From: Cyanomargarita calcarea GSE-NOS-MK-12-04C | Lineage (GTDB): Bacteria; Cyanobacteriota; Cyanobacteriia; Cyanobacteriales; Nostocaceae | Reading direction: 5' to 3' | Length of the DNA: 51,756 bases | NCBI GenBank assembly: GCA_019359595.1 | Contig: JAHHGZ010000048.1 | Span: forward strand, 1-51,756 | In this document: positions 8,280 to 17,553 of the stretch, in pieces | Layout: every line of letters starts with the position of its first letter | Position numbering within the stretch: position 1 is the stretch's first letter | The notes under the pieces: model-generated | Seen by the model: only the letters and a program-made list of their open reading frames with translations | Databases searched by the model: none | Told to the model about the DNA's origin: nothing | Made by a program: the position numbers and the translations under genes

Positions 8280-11200
8280 ATGGAAATAGATATCCGCAGA
8301 GTTATCTCTGAAGATTTCTGGATTGAACAATTACGAGGATTTGAACCCGACTGGTTTGCCCCATTGAAGAGCCAGTTGGACAATAGGGACTCTACTAAGT
8401 ATCAGTTATCTCCTTTTCCCCAGTCAATCGATGACAGGTTAAAGCAGTTGACTCAAGGCATTCCAACAAGTACCTATGTTTTACTCAGTACAGCAGTCTC
8501 GATTCTGCTGTCAAAATATACGGATGCCAAAGATATCCTCATCATTACTCCCGGACTTTTAGTTTCAAAAGAAACAGAATTAATAGATAACATTCTTTTT
8601 CTTCGGCTGCAAATCCCCACAGACGCAACTATCCGAAATCTGCTCAAAATTATTCAAGCTGTAGTCAATCAAACACACAAGTATCAAGACTACGATATCG
8701 ATGCTTTACTCAGACGATTTTGCTTAGATGGCCGCAATCCTGATCCTCTTTTTGATGTAGGGTTCAGCTACTCTGCACTTAACAAGGCTACTTCATTTAG
8801 CGATAAAGTGAAACTTTTATTTCACATTCAGGAATCCCAAGGACAACACAGTCTTTTTATTACATACAATCCTGGAATTTTCACGGAAACTATTATCAAC
8901 CAGATGACCTCACGCTTGTTCCGTGTGCTGGAATATGTCCTCTGGCACCCAGACAGCATGGTTGCTAAAGTCGAACTATTATCTGAGGCTGAACAAACAA
9001 CTCTCCTCAAGGAATTTAATGCAACACAAGCATGGTATCCACATCAACAAGTTATAGACTGGTTTGAGGAGCAGGTTGAACGCGATCCACAGGCAGTGGC
9101 AATAGTTTGCGAAGATCAAGTGCTTAATTATAGCGATTTAAACCAAAGAGCAAACCAAATCGCAGCTTATTTAAAATACCACGGAATTGAAAAAGAAGAC
9201 CGAGTTGGTCTACTCTTGGCACGTTCGGAATATTTAATCATAGCTATCCTAGGTGTATTAAAAGCAGAGGCCGCTTACTTGCCAATTGACCCAGAATTGC
9301 CTAGAGAACGTATTCAATACATGGTTACAGACAGTGAGTGCCAAATTATTTTGAGCGAAGCAAGTCAGCAAGATATATGGGCTTCACTAGAAATTTATGT
9401 AGCAAACATCAAGGAAATCAAGGTAGAGAATGTCACAAATACAACTAGAAATGGCCATCCCCATCAACTGGCTTATCTGATGTATACGTCTGGTTCGACT
9501 GGGTTGCCTAAAGGAGTGGCAATAGAACACCGTAGTTTAATGAACTATTTGTATTGGGCAAGCAAATACTACTTTGAGCGATATCCCCAATTGGGAAATA
9601 CGGTGTTGTTTACCTCCCCTGCATTTGATTTAACTGTAACCACCATCTTCCTTCCCTTATTACGAGGTAAAAAACTGTATATTTATGGGCACAGTTCACC
9701 TGAAGTGCTTTTGGAAACTTGCTTTGGAGTAGACTCCCAGATAGATACTTTGAAGTTAACTCCTTCCCATATTCAGATATTAAACTATATTCCTGTTACT
9801 CCTAGTAATATCAAACTGGTGATTGTCGGTGGTGAAGAACTAAAATTGAATCACATCCAGTTGCTAAGACAGCGGAATGCGGATGTAGAGATATATAACG
9901 AATATGGACCGACAGAAGCAACTGTAGGATGTACTGTGGCGGAAGTTAATGTCAAAAAAATTACAATTGGCAAACCGATCGCTAATACCGAAATTTATAT
10001 TTTGAATCAGGAGTTTCAACTGCAACCTATAGGGGTAGCAGGTGAAATATATATTGGTGGAGAAGGTTTAGCTCGAGGTTATTGGAATCGTCAAGAACTT
10101 ACGACACAAAGGTTTTTGACAAATACATTTAGTGAAATAAGACGCATCTATCGTACGGGTGATTTAGGACGATGGCTGCCGGGGGGAGAGTTAGAATATC
10201 TAGGAAGAAAAGACAGCCAGGTGAAAATCCGAGGATATCGGGTGGAACTAGCAGAGATTGAGCAACAACTGTTGGAGTACAAACAGATAGATGATGTAAC
10301 GATTATTGCTCAGGAATCTGGCGAGACTGACAAAGAGTTGGTCGCTTATGTTGTTGGGTCAACCACTATTGATATTGCAGATGTGCGAAATTACTTGGAA
10401 CAAAAGTTACCAAATTATATGATTCCTACGCACATCATCTGTCTAGACAGATTACCCCTGATGGCAAATGGTAAACTCGATCGAAGAGCGTTACCAAAAC
10501 CTGAAGAACTAAAGCAATCCGCACCAGATAAATATGAAGCACCGCGATCGCAAATAGAAGTACAATTAGTCCAGATTTGCGCGGAAGTTCTGACACAGAA
10601 GCAAATTGGTATTGATGATAACTTTCTTTTACTTGGAGCCAATAGTTTAAAGATAATTCAAATCGTATCGCGGGTGCGTCAGTGGTTGGGAGTTGACCTC
10701 AACTGGAAAGAAGTCTTTGGCAACTTAAATGTAAGGAAATTAGCTCTTATTGTCCAAGCAAAGCAAGGGAGGCACCTGCCTTTAGTTGAGAAAGTAGCCC
10801 TTACAGAATATTACCCCCTTTCCGAGACTCAACGTCAGTTTTGGGTGTCAGTTCAAATGGGAGCCGCGATCGCCTACAATATTCTAGGTGCTGTATTGAT
10901 GGAGGGTTGCTTGGACAAACAGGCACTCCAAAAAGCATTTAGTTCTATAGTAAACCGACATGAGGTTTTACGCACGACTTTCATTCTCGTAGATGGTGAA
11001 CCAAAGCAGCGCATAAATCAAGATATAGATTTCTGGTTAGAGGAACGTGACTTCAGCCAGGACGCAGATCCTGACAAAACTGCTAGGTTAATAATACAGG
11101 AAAAAGCAGCGCGATCGCTCGATTTGGAAAACGGACCGCTTTTCCAAGTGCAACTATTACAATTAACACAGACACAGCATCTGTTGATGATTAATGTTCA

Positions 11201-12173
11201 CCATATTATTTTTGATGGCTGGTCGATTAAATTGCTGTTGCAAGAGTTGGCTGTTTTATATGAAGCTTATCAACGCAAACAGGCAAATCCACTTCAACCA
11301 CTAGAGTTTCAGTATAAAGATTATGCTGCTTGGGAAAATGCCTTTTTGAATAGCAACCAAGCGCTGGTACATCAGACATACTGGCATCAAAAGTTAAAAG
11401 ACTACGTCCGATTAGACTTACCTTCTGACTATCCACGATTAGCAAATCAAACTTTCAAAGGTGCGACGATACCTTTAAACCTAACTTCTAACTCCCTCCA
11501 GAATATAGAAAAATTCAGCCAGCAACACGAAGTTAGTCCATTCACAATTATTCTAGCGACACTCAAAGCATTACTGCATCGTTATACAGGCAAAGAAGAT
11601 ATTATCGTTGCCACACCAGTTTCACAAAGAACACACATTGAATGGGAAATTCAAATTGGTCTTTTTCTGAACATGATTGTCTTGAGAAATACAATTAATG
11701 CACAGGACAAATTTATCGATTTAACCCAAAAGATAAAACTTACTTCTCTAGAAGCCTTCACCCACCAGGCATATCCATTTAATCAGTTAGTGCAGGAGTT
11801 TGATATTCTACGGGTTCCTAGCAGAAATCCGATTTTTGATGTGGGTTATACCTGGATGGATGAGATTGGTTCTCAGATGGATCAAATTACACTTTCTCAC
11901 CTCAAGGTGACGCAGATTCCATTGGAAAGTGAGCAAAAGACCTCATTTACCGATCTTTGGTTCTATTTTGAAAAACATGCTGATGAAATTAAGGGTTATT
12001 TGACTTACAACTGCAATTTATTTCGAGAAGAAACTGTATGTTTTCTCAAAGAAGCATTTATTGCTATTTTAGAACAAGTATTCAATCATCCACAAATTGA
12101 AATTAGAGCGCTGAATATTTTTGCGGAAGCAGAAATTAGCAATACACAAGTTAGTGTAGACTTAAATCTTTAA
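8280..12173 (+). CDS. NRPS: degenerate half C-A(Asn)-PCP-C
   Basis: This 1297-residue synthetase has an unusual layout. Residues 1 to about 235 resemble only the C-terminal lobe of a condensation domain (FWIEQLRG, DPLFDVGFSYSAL) and carry no HHxxxDG motif, so that part is probably not catalytic. The adenylation domain (about 255-750) has MYTSGSTGLPKG, NEYGPTEATVGC and NGKLDRRAL. Its pocket reads D-L-T-K-I-G-E-V-G-K, the same asparagine code as the module at 1811. The carrier domain has LGANS with Ser789, a small departure from the common LGGxS. A complete condensation domain ends the protein, with HHIIFDG at His974-Gly980. A terminal condensation domain implies that its acceptor sits on another protein that begins with an adenylation domain. 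The gene starts 13 bases after the free-standing condensation gene. Confidence 0.92.
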   Translation: MEIDIRRVISEDFWIEQLRGFEPDWFAPLKSQLDNRDSTKYQLSPFPQSIDDRLKQLTQGIPTSTYVLLSTAVSILLSKYTDAKDILIITPGLLVSKETELIDNILFLRLQIPTDATIRNLLKIIQAVVNQTHKYQDYDIDALLRRFCLDGRNPDPLFDVGFSYSALNKATSFSDKVKLLFHIQESQGQHSLFITYNPGIFTETIINQMTSRLFRVLEYVLWHPDSMVAKVELLSEAEQTTLLKEFNATQAWYPHQQVIDWFEEQVERDPQAVAIVCEDQVLNYSDLNQRANQIAAYLKYHGIEKEDRVGLLLARSEYLIIAILGVLKAEAAYLPIDPELPRERIQYMVTDSECQIILSEASQQDIWASLEIYVANIKEIKVENVTNTTRNGHPHQLAYLMYTSGSTGLPKGVAIEHRSLMNYLYWASKYYFERYPQLGNTVLFTSPAFDLTVTTIFLPLLRGKKLYIYGHSSPEVLLETCFGVDSQIDTLKLTPSHIQILNYIPVTPSNIKLVIVGGEELKLNHIQLLRQRNADVEIYNEYGPTEATVGCTVAEVNVKKITIGKPIANTEIYILNQEFQLQPIGVAGEIYIGGEGLARGYWNRQELTTQRFLTNTFSEIRRIYRTGDLGRWLPGGELEYLGRKDSQVKIRGYRVELAEIEQQLLEYKQIDDVTIIAQESGETDKELVAYVVGSTTIDIADVRNYLEQKLPNYMIPTHIICLDRLPLMANGKLDRRALPKPEELKQSAPDKYEAPRSQIEVQLVQICAEVLTQKQIGIDDNFLLLGANSLKIIQIVSRVRQWLGVDLNWKEVFGNLNVRKLALIVQAKQGRHLPLVEKVALTEYYPLSETQRQFWVSVQMGAAIAYNILGAVLMEGCLDKQALQKAFSSIVNRHEVLRTTFILVDGEPKQRINQDIDFWLEERDFSQDADPDKTARLIIQEKAARSLDLENGPLFQVQLLQLTQTQHLLMINVHHIIFDGWSIKLLLQELAVLYEAYQRKQANPLQPLEFQYKDYAAWENAFLNSNQALVHQTYWHQKLKDYVRLDLPSDYPRLANQTFKGATIPLNLTSNSLQNIEKFSQQHEVSPFTIILATLKALLHRYTGKEDIIVATPVSQRTHIEWEIQIGLFLNMIVLRNTINAQDKFIDLTQKIKLTSLEAFTHQAYPFNQLVQEFDILRVPSRNPIFDVGYTWMDEIGSQMDQITLSHLKVTQIPLESEQKTSFTDLWFYFEKHADEIKGYLTYNCNLFREETVCFLKEAFIAILEQVFNHPQIEIRALNIFAEAEISNTQVSVDLNL

Positions 12174-12224
12174 AAAACTTAATTTTTTCGACCCCGTTAA
12201 AATTCACAATCAAGGATAAAAACA

Positions 12225-14261
12225 ATGTTAGTGCTAGGACTGAGTGGTTTTTTTTCCGAAATTGAGCGAGACTTTATTCCTAATTTACCATCTTGGTATT
12301 ATCATGATTCTGCTGCTGTTTTAATGGAGAATGGGAAAATTATTGCCGCAGCAGAAGAAGAACGGTTAAATCGAATTAAACATACCAATAAGTTTTGTGT
12401 TCAGAGCATTCGTTATTGCTTGGAACAGCACCAAGTTAACATCTCAGATGTTGATTATATTGGTTTTTATTTTGCTGAAAACTTTATTGACTATTCGTTA
12501 AACCTTGAATATATTAAAGCTAAAAACATTCCTTTAAAGTATGCAAGAGAGTTAATCATCTCTCTTTTGGCAAAAGAATTTGGTTATCAATTTCCCCCCG
12601 AAAAATTAATCTTCACCTCCCATCATCAGGCTCATGCTTATTCTACCTATTTTCACTCTGGCTTTTCTGAGGCACTGGTTGTAGTCATGGATGGAAGAGG
12701 TGAAAGTGAATCAATTACTATTTTCAACGGTCAACAGAAACAATTAAAAACACTCAAAAAATATCCTGTGGAAATTTCTTTGGGAGATTTTTACCAAGCT
12801 GGCACAGAATTACTTGGCTATTCCTTATTTGATGAATATAAAGTAATGGGATTAGCTCCTTATGGAAATCCCGAAAGATTTCGCTCTTATTTTCAATCTT
12901 TGTACAATTTACTTCCCAATGGGTGGTATGAGTTAAATCCTTGGGGAGTCCATACTCTGTTTTTAAAAGAGAGATTTTTTCCTAGACGTAAAGAAGAAGA
13001 CTTTAACCAAACTCATAAAGATTTTGCAGCCAGTTTACAGGAAACCTTAGAAACGATAACCAAACATATTCTTACCCATTGGCAAAAAATTACCGGACAC
13101 ACAAAATTATGTATGGCAGGAGGAGTAGCGCATAATTGTTCCCTTAATGGTAAAGTCCTTTACTCTGGTCTTTTTGATAAAATTTTTGTCCATCCAGCCT
13201 CTCATGATGCTGGAGCTGCAATTGGAGCTGCAATGATGGTAGACCAAAAATACAATCATCAATTTGCACCTTTGCCACTGGTTAATGTCTATTGGGGTTC
13301 TGATGTTGGTTCAAATGATGATGTAGAATTTATTTTAAAACAATGGAGCGGATTTGTAGATTTTCTGTTAATGGAAAATACTCCTGTTGAAGTAGCAAAG
13401 CTGATAGCGACAGGTTCGGTTATAGGATGGTTACAAGGGAAAACAGAGTTTGGACCAAGAGCATTAGGGAATAGAAGTATTTTAGCTGACCCGAGGGTAA
13501 GTGAAAATAAAACACGTATTAATGCAATGGTAAAAAAAAGAGAAGGTTATCGTCCCTTTGCTCCTTCTGTAATTGTTGAAGCAGCAGACGAAATTTTTGA
13601 ACTACCGCAACAGGCATCTTCTTTTGGATATATGACGTTTGCTATTAAAGTTAAGGAAGATAAAAGGCAGTTTTTAGGTGCTATTACTCATATCGATGGT
13701 ACTTCTCGTATTCAAACTGTTACCAAAACTAGCAATTCAAAATTCTGGAATTTAATTAATGAGTTTGGAAAAATGACTCAAGTACCTGTGCTTCTAAATA
13801 CCTCTTTTAATAACAATGTAGAGCCAGTAGTCAATTCATGTTTAGAGGCAATAACTTGTTTTCTAACAACTAATTTAAATTACTTAGTTATCAATGATTT
13901 TTTAATCACCAAATTGTCTGTTAGTTGGAAAGACTACTATCAAAAGATGATTCTTAGTTTAGTTACTTCAGCGCAATTGAAAGAAGTTAGTATGTTTAAT
14001 TGTCAAGAGCAAAATTTATCTGCTCACGAAGTTTATTTTAGCTATACCGGAGGCAAATCATTATTGATTATGCCCGAAACTTATAACGTTTTAAAAAAAA
14101 GTGATAATCGACTAACAGTAGAGCAGATTGCCAATAGTTTAGAGATTTCGGAAAATAAGCTTGAGGACTTAACTCAAGAACTAATAAAACTTTGGGAAAA
14201 TCGTTTGATTAATTTCAGACCTTTACAAAAAGATAGCAATAGAAGGATAACAAAACAATGA
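12225..14261 (+). CDS. O-carbamoyltransferase (NodU/CmcH/TobZ family)
   Basis: This 678-residue enzyme belongs to the family that transfers a carbamoyl group from carbamoyl phosphate, through carbamoyl-adenylate, to a hydroxyl of a natural product. The N-terminal Kae1-like part shows the metal and nucleotide region SHHQAHAYS (His133, His134, His137), CMAGGVAHNCSLNG and HPASHDAGAAIGAA. The YrdC-like part shows EFGPRALGNRSILADPR. About 110 residues follow the usual end of the family and include a predicted helical segment (VEQIANSLEISENKLEDL) that I cannot assign. The gene is 51 bases after an NRPS gene, and its stop overlaps the start of a second hydroxylase (ATGA). This suggests that a hydroxyl made by that enzyme is the carbamoyl acceptor. 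The alternative acceptor is a Ser, Thr or sugar hydroxyl elsewhere in the product. Confidence 0.9.
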   Translation: MLVLGLSGFFSEIERDFIPNLPSWYYHDSAAVLMENGKIIAAAEEERLNRIKHTNKFCVQSIRYCLEQHQVNISDVDYIGFYFAENFIDYSLNLEYIKAKNIPLKYARELIISLLAKEFGYQFPPEKLIFTSHHQAHAYSTYFHSGFSEALVVVMDGRGESESITIFNGQQKQLKTLKKYPVEISLGDFYQAGTELLGYSLFDEYKVMGLAPYGNPERFRSYFQSLYNLLPNGWYELNPWGVHTLFLKERFFPRRKEEDFNQTHKDFAASLQETLETITKHILTHWQKITGHTKLCMAGGVAHNCSLNGKVLYSGLFDKIFVHPASHDAGAAIGAAMMVDQKYNHQFAPLPLVNVYWGSDVGSNDDVEFILKQWSGFVDFLLMENTPVEVAKLIATGSVIGWLQGKTEFGPRALGNRSILADPRVSENKTRINAMVKKREGYRPFAPSVIVEAADEIFELPQQASSFGYMTFAIKVKEDKRQFLGAITHIDGTSRIQTVTKTSNSKFWNLINEFGKMTQVPVLLNTSFNNNVEPVVNSCLEAITCFLTTNLNYLVINDFLITKLSVSWKDYYQKMILSLVTSAQLKEVSMFNCQEQNLSAHEVYFSYTGGKSLLIMPETYNVLKKSDNRLTVEQIANSLEISENKLEDLTQELIKLWENRLINFRPLQKDSNRRITKQ

Positions 14262-15220
14262 TTTATATAGATTATCTTCAATTACCGCAAATTATTCCTA
14301 TTGTTATGCAATCATCGGATACCAATGCAGACATAACAAATTGGATAGAATCTAACCAGGAATTAATTCAAAAAGAATTGTATAAGTATGGTGCTATACT
14401 TTGGCGAGGATTTAATTTAGATACAGCCCCTGCTTTTGAACAAGTTTGCCTCAAGCTTTGTTCAAATTTGTTTAATGATAATGGCGAACATCCTCGTGAA
14501 AGTATCAGCGGAAACGTTTATACTCCGGTCTTTTATCCTAAAAATGAAAAACTGTTGTGGCATAACGAAAATTCTTTCAATTATCATTGGCCCAGGAAAA
14601 TCTTTTTTGGTTGTTGTCAACCAGCACAGCAGGGAGGAGAAACAGTGATTGTTGACAGTCGCCAAGTTTTCCAGTTAATCGATCCCAAGATTCGGGATAA
14701 ATTCATTGAAAAGAAGGTGATGTATCTTCGTAACTATAATTCTAGATTTGGGCTAAACTGGCAAACTGTGTTTCAGACTGAAGATAAGGCAGAAGTAGAA
14801 GCTATTTGCACAAAAGCTTTCATTGATTTTGAATGGAAAGATTGCGGGGGCTTAAGAACTCGTTCTGTACGTCCCGCTGTAGTAAATCATCCTCAAACCA
14901 AGGAAATAACTTGGTTTACTCAGCTTCAACATTGGCATATCTCATGCTTAGATATGGAAGTGCAGGAGGCTCTGGTGTCATCATTTTCAAAAGAGGATTT
15001 ACCCCGAAATTGCTATTACGGTGATGGGTCTGCCATTGAAGACTCCATCATCTCAGAAATTTCTGCGGTCTATCAGAAGTTAGAAGCAAGCTTTCCTTGG
15101 CAGAGCGGAGATTTATTAATGCTAGATAACCTCTTAACTGCTCATGGGCGTAATTCCTATGTCGGAGAACGCAAGCTGTTAGTTACAATGGGCGAATTAA
15201 GCAGCTTTGGCGACATTTAA
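14258..15220 (+). CDS. Second TauD/TfdA-family (SyrP/AsnO-like) dioxygenase
   Basis: This 320-residue protein is a paralogue of the hydroxylase at 5707. The shared blocks include EKKVMY.RN, WQTVFQT, YGDG..IEDS and GD.LMLDN. The iron ligands are His102 and Glu104 (HNENSF) and His296 (TAHGRNSY). It is expected to hydroxylate an Asp or Asn residue in the NRPS product. The start codon overlaps the stop of the carbamoyltransferase gene by 4 bases (ATGA), so the two are probably translated together and may act in sequence on one residue. Having two hydroxylases matches the two Asn-loading modules, one each, although which enzyme serves which module is not visible. It is the last gene of the NRPS operon in this window. 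Confidence 0.88.
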   Translation: MIYIDYLQLPQIIPIVMQSSDTNADITNWIESNQELIQKELYKYGAILWRGFNLDTAPAFEQVCLKLCSNLFNDNGEHPRESISGNVYTPVFYPKNEKLLWHNENSFNYHWPRKIFFGCCQPAQQGGETVIVDSRQVFQLIDPKIRDKFIEKKVMYLRNYNSRFGLNWQTVFQTEDKAEVEAICTKAFIDFEWKDCGGLRTRSVRPAVVNHPQTKEITWFTQLQHWHISCLDMEVQEALVSSFSKEDLPRNCYYGDGSAIEDSIISEISAVYQKLEASFPWQSGDLLMLDNLLTAHGRNSYVGERKLLVTMGELSSFGDI

Positions 15221-15647
15221 ATTTATCAACTCACAAAACTTCACAATCCAAAGAGAGCGATTTTTTTTCGGGGTAGATGGACTGGCAATACGGGAAGATG
15301 ACCCAATGTCCGAAGTTTTCTTTTGATGGATAAAAGCATTGACCGATCTCAATACTATTTCTGATTTATTTTTGACTTTATAACATTTTTAATATTTATC
15401 AACAATTGTACAGGCTTGTTTATAATATTTGCGACTTAGGAAAGCTCTACGCCCAACCCTTATGGGTAGCAAAGAGGAATTACGGGGTGTCCCAGGGGTC
15501 AGATTGAACCTCTGGGAGTACATCAAGATTTTCGGCTTCAAGGATTGGGATGAGCCATTCTTTTGGATGGGTTGCAACGCTTACACCGTCATGGGTGCAG
15601 AGCAAGTCTATTGCGTTTTTTATCATTAAAGCTTTTGAATGATGATT

Positions 15648-15748
15648 TATAGCGTTTCCTAGTTTGCTGAGGTACAAATTTATCTGCGTCTATCTACGTG
15701 CTACCGAAGCGCCTACTGCTCTACCTCACGAATGTGGGAATCGCTATA
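15648..15748. mobile_element. 101-bp inverted-repeat element (TATAGCG termini)
   Basis: The ends TATAGCGTTTCC and GGGAATCGCTATA are near-perfect inverted repeats. The size and AT-rich boundaries fit a non-autonomous small mobile element. It directly abuts the 96-bp element at 15751, suggesting that one inserted at the TATA end of the other. Confidence 0.55.
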
Positions 15749-15750
15749 TA

Positions 15751-15846
15751 CAGCAAATTTCAACTTTGTGAGGTACAGAAATACCCCTCCCCAACCCTCC
15801 CCTTGGCAAGGGGAGGGGGTGTACTTCATTTACTTGCAAAGTGCTG
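15751..15846. mobile_element. 96-bp MITE-like element, copy 1, TA target duplication
   Basis: The ends CAGCA...TGCTG are inverted, the interior has a GC-rich palindrome (CCTCCCCTTGGCAAGGGGAGG), and TA flanks both sides (15749-15750, 15847-15848). Copy 2 at 33930-34025 is the same length and differs at a single base. The TA duplication suggests mobilisation by an IS630/Tc1-type transposase, none of which is in the window. Confidence 0.8.
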
Positions 15847-15933
15847 TACGTATAGGTAGGTACAAGATATGAGCCTCCGACAACGAATGATAAAAACACG
15901 GATACCCGTGTTTCTTCAGAAATACGCCCTTTG

Positions 15934-15955
15934 GACCGTTCGCGGTCATTTTTTA
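15934..15955. terminator. Hairpin with TTCG loop and T run
   Basis: GACCG-TTCG-CGGTC is a perfect 5-bp stem with a stable tetraloop followed by ATTTTTTATTT. It fits a rho-independent terminator reading rightward. A second small hairpin (ACACGG/CCGTGT) lies just upstream near 15897. It is 700 bases after the NRPS operon, so the link to that operon is uncertain. Confidence 0.45.
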
Positions 15956-16213
15956 TTTGTTTTTTTCAAATGTATTATCTGAATCTTGTATTTTTATGTA
16001 TATTTTGTTCAATTTAAATTATCACTCATCTGGTGTTTCTACTGAAGCAATACCAATTGATAGCTAAATCAAACTTGGTGAAACTCATGTTTTTAATTGT
16101 TATTTGCTCTGCTTAATACTTACATCAATTTTGACTCTTGGTTAGACTGTATACTCGGAATTTTCTGGTAGGGAAGGGGAATACACGCGATCTAATTTAT
16201 TTAGTTCAGTATC

Positions 16214-17482
16214 ATGAGAGACATATATATGCAAAAATGGCAGTTAACGATTGTTGTATTGATATTAGGAGCGATCGCCTTTGGTTGTCACCCCTCTCCA
16301 AAATCCGAAAACTCCAATCCATCCACCGATTTCAAACAGGGTGTCAGGAATATGCAGTTGAAAGATTATAATGGAGCGATCGCTAATTTCAAGCGATTTT
16401 TGCAGGCTAATCCCGAAGATGCCAATAGTTATTATAACCTAGGTGTGATTCACGCTGAATTAGGAAACCCCAAAGCCGCAATTAAATATTTCAATAAAGC
16501 CATTGAGATGAATCCCAAGGATGACGAAGCTTATAATAGCCGGGGTATGGCTTATGCTAAATTAAAAAACCGCGAAAGGGAAATTGCAGACTACGACCAA
16601 GCCATAAAAATTAACGCCAATTTGGTTGAAGCATATAACAATCGCGGAATTGTCCGCACTCAGATGGAAGACTCAATGAAGGCAATTGAAGATTTCAATC
16701 AAGCCCTACAAATTGACCCCTCTTTTCTGGCAGTTTACTACAATCGCGGAATTGCTCGTGTTAACTTGGGAAATAATAAGGGAGGAATTGAAGATTACAA
16801 CAAAGCGTTAAGTTACAATCGTAAAAATGCAGATATTTATCAGCATCGAGGGATAGCTCGTGCTAATTTGGGAGATTATCAAGGAGCAATTCAGGACTAC
16901 AATGAAGCGCTAAAAATTAATCAAACTCTTGAGAAAAATAAACAGGAAATTCGCGATTATCGCACTAAATCAGCCAAGATAAGTCGCGACAATGCCGATA
17001 TCTACTACAACAGAGGCTCTGTATATACTAAACTGGGAGAGCATGAGAAGGCAAAGGAGAATTATACCTACGCTTTGAAGAACAATCCCAGTTTAGCCTT
17101 AGCTTACTACAATCGCGGTCTTGCCAACTTTAAGTTAGGACAATATTATGAGGCGATTGAAGATTTTAGCCCAGCTATCAAAATTAATCGCAACTTTACT
17201 TTATCTTACTATAATCGAGGGCTTGCACACCGTCGGTTAGGAAACTTTCAAGAGGCTATTTCTAATTTTAGCAAAGTTGTGCGAATTAACCCTAACTCTG
17301 CTGATGCTTACTACAATCGTGGATTTGCCTACATTCAACTAAAAGACTCTGAACGTGCTAGCGCTGATTTACAAAGGGCAGTTGAACTGTTCCGGAAACA
17401 AGGAAAAGCAGATGAAGCAGAAGAAGCACTCAATCTAATGGAGCAACTTATTGACACTCCCCACTCCCTACCCTCACCCTAG
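16214..17482 (+). CDS. TPR-repeat lipoprotein
   Basis: This protein of about 422 residues has an N-terminal hydrophobic signal ending in AIAFGC, which reads as a lipobox, so it is probably an exported, lipid-anchored protein. From about residue 40 to 400 it consists of tandem tetratricopeptide repeats of 34 residues (for example YYNRGIARVNLGNNKGGIED), roughly ten in number, with one longer linker near residue 230. Such proteins are protein-protein interaction scaffolds, and no specific partner can be named. A second in-frame ATG at 16229 has a purine-rich GAGAGA upstream and may be the true start. The last residues (DTPHSLPSP) are encoded inside the inverted repeat that begins at 17469, so that repeat supplies the stop codon and the native tail may have been altered. 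Confidence 0.85.
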   Translation: MRDIYMQKWQLTIVVLILGAIAFGCHPSPKSENSNPSTDFKQGVRNMQLKDYNGAIANFKRFLQANPEDANSYYNLGVIHAELGNPKAAIKYFNKAIEMNPKDDEAYNSRGMAYAKLKNREREIADYDQAIKINANLVEAYNNRGIVRTQMEDSMKAIEDFNQALQIDPSFLAVYYNRGIARVNLGNNKGGIEDYNKALSYNRKNADIYQHRGIARANLGDYQGAIQDYNEALKINQTLEKNKQEIRDYRTKSAKISRDNADIYYNRGSVYTKLGEHEKAKENYTYALKNNPSLALAYYNRGLANFKLGQYYEAIEDFSPAIKINRNFTLSYYNRGLAHRRLGNFQEAISNFSKVVRINPNSADAYYNRGFAYIQLKDSERASADLQRAVELFRKQGKADEAEEALNLMEQLIDTPHSLPSP

Positions 17483-17553
17483 CCCTCTCCCTGGGGAGAG
17501 GGGAGACAGAATTCTTGTCCCCTCTCCCTTGGGGAGAGGGCTAGGGTGAGGGT
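17469..17553. repeat. Long GC-rich inverted repeat at a gene end
   Basis: The arms TACCCTCACCCTAGCCCTCT and its reverse complement bracket nested GGGGAGAGGGG and CCCCTCTCCC blocks, forming an extended hairpin. Such repeats are common between cyanobacterial genes. It overlaps the last codons of the TPR lipoprotein and could end or stabilise its transcript. Confidence 0.7.

Larger units (their letters stand above)
15221..16213. other. Non-coding, repeat-bearing interval
   Basis: I see no gene here. The first 430 bases are AT-rich without clear structure. Two small inverted-repeat elements lie side by side (15648-15748 and 15751-15846), followed by two hairpins near 15897-15955. The rest is AT-rich DNA leading to the TPR lipoprotein gene and probably holds its promoter. 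Confidence 0.6.

Noticed and set aside
8280-9000. Full condensation domain at the N-terminus of the second NRPS
   Set aside because: Only the C-terminal lobe is present; no HHxxxDG motif is found in the first 235 residues.
15389-15677. Overlapping short frames on both strands after the NRPS operon
   Set aside because: None has a ribosome site or a recognisable motif, and they overlap each other and the repeat region.
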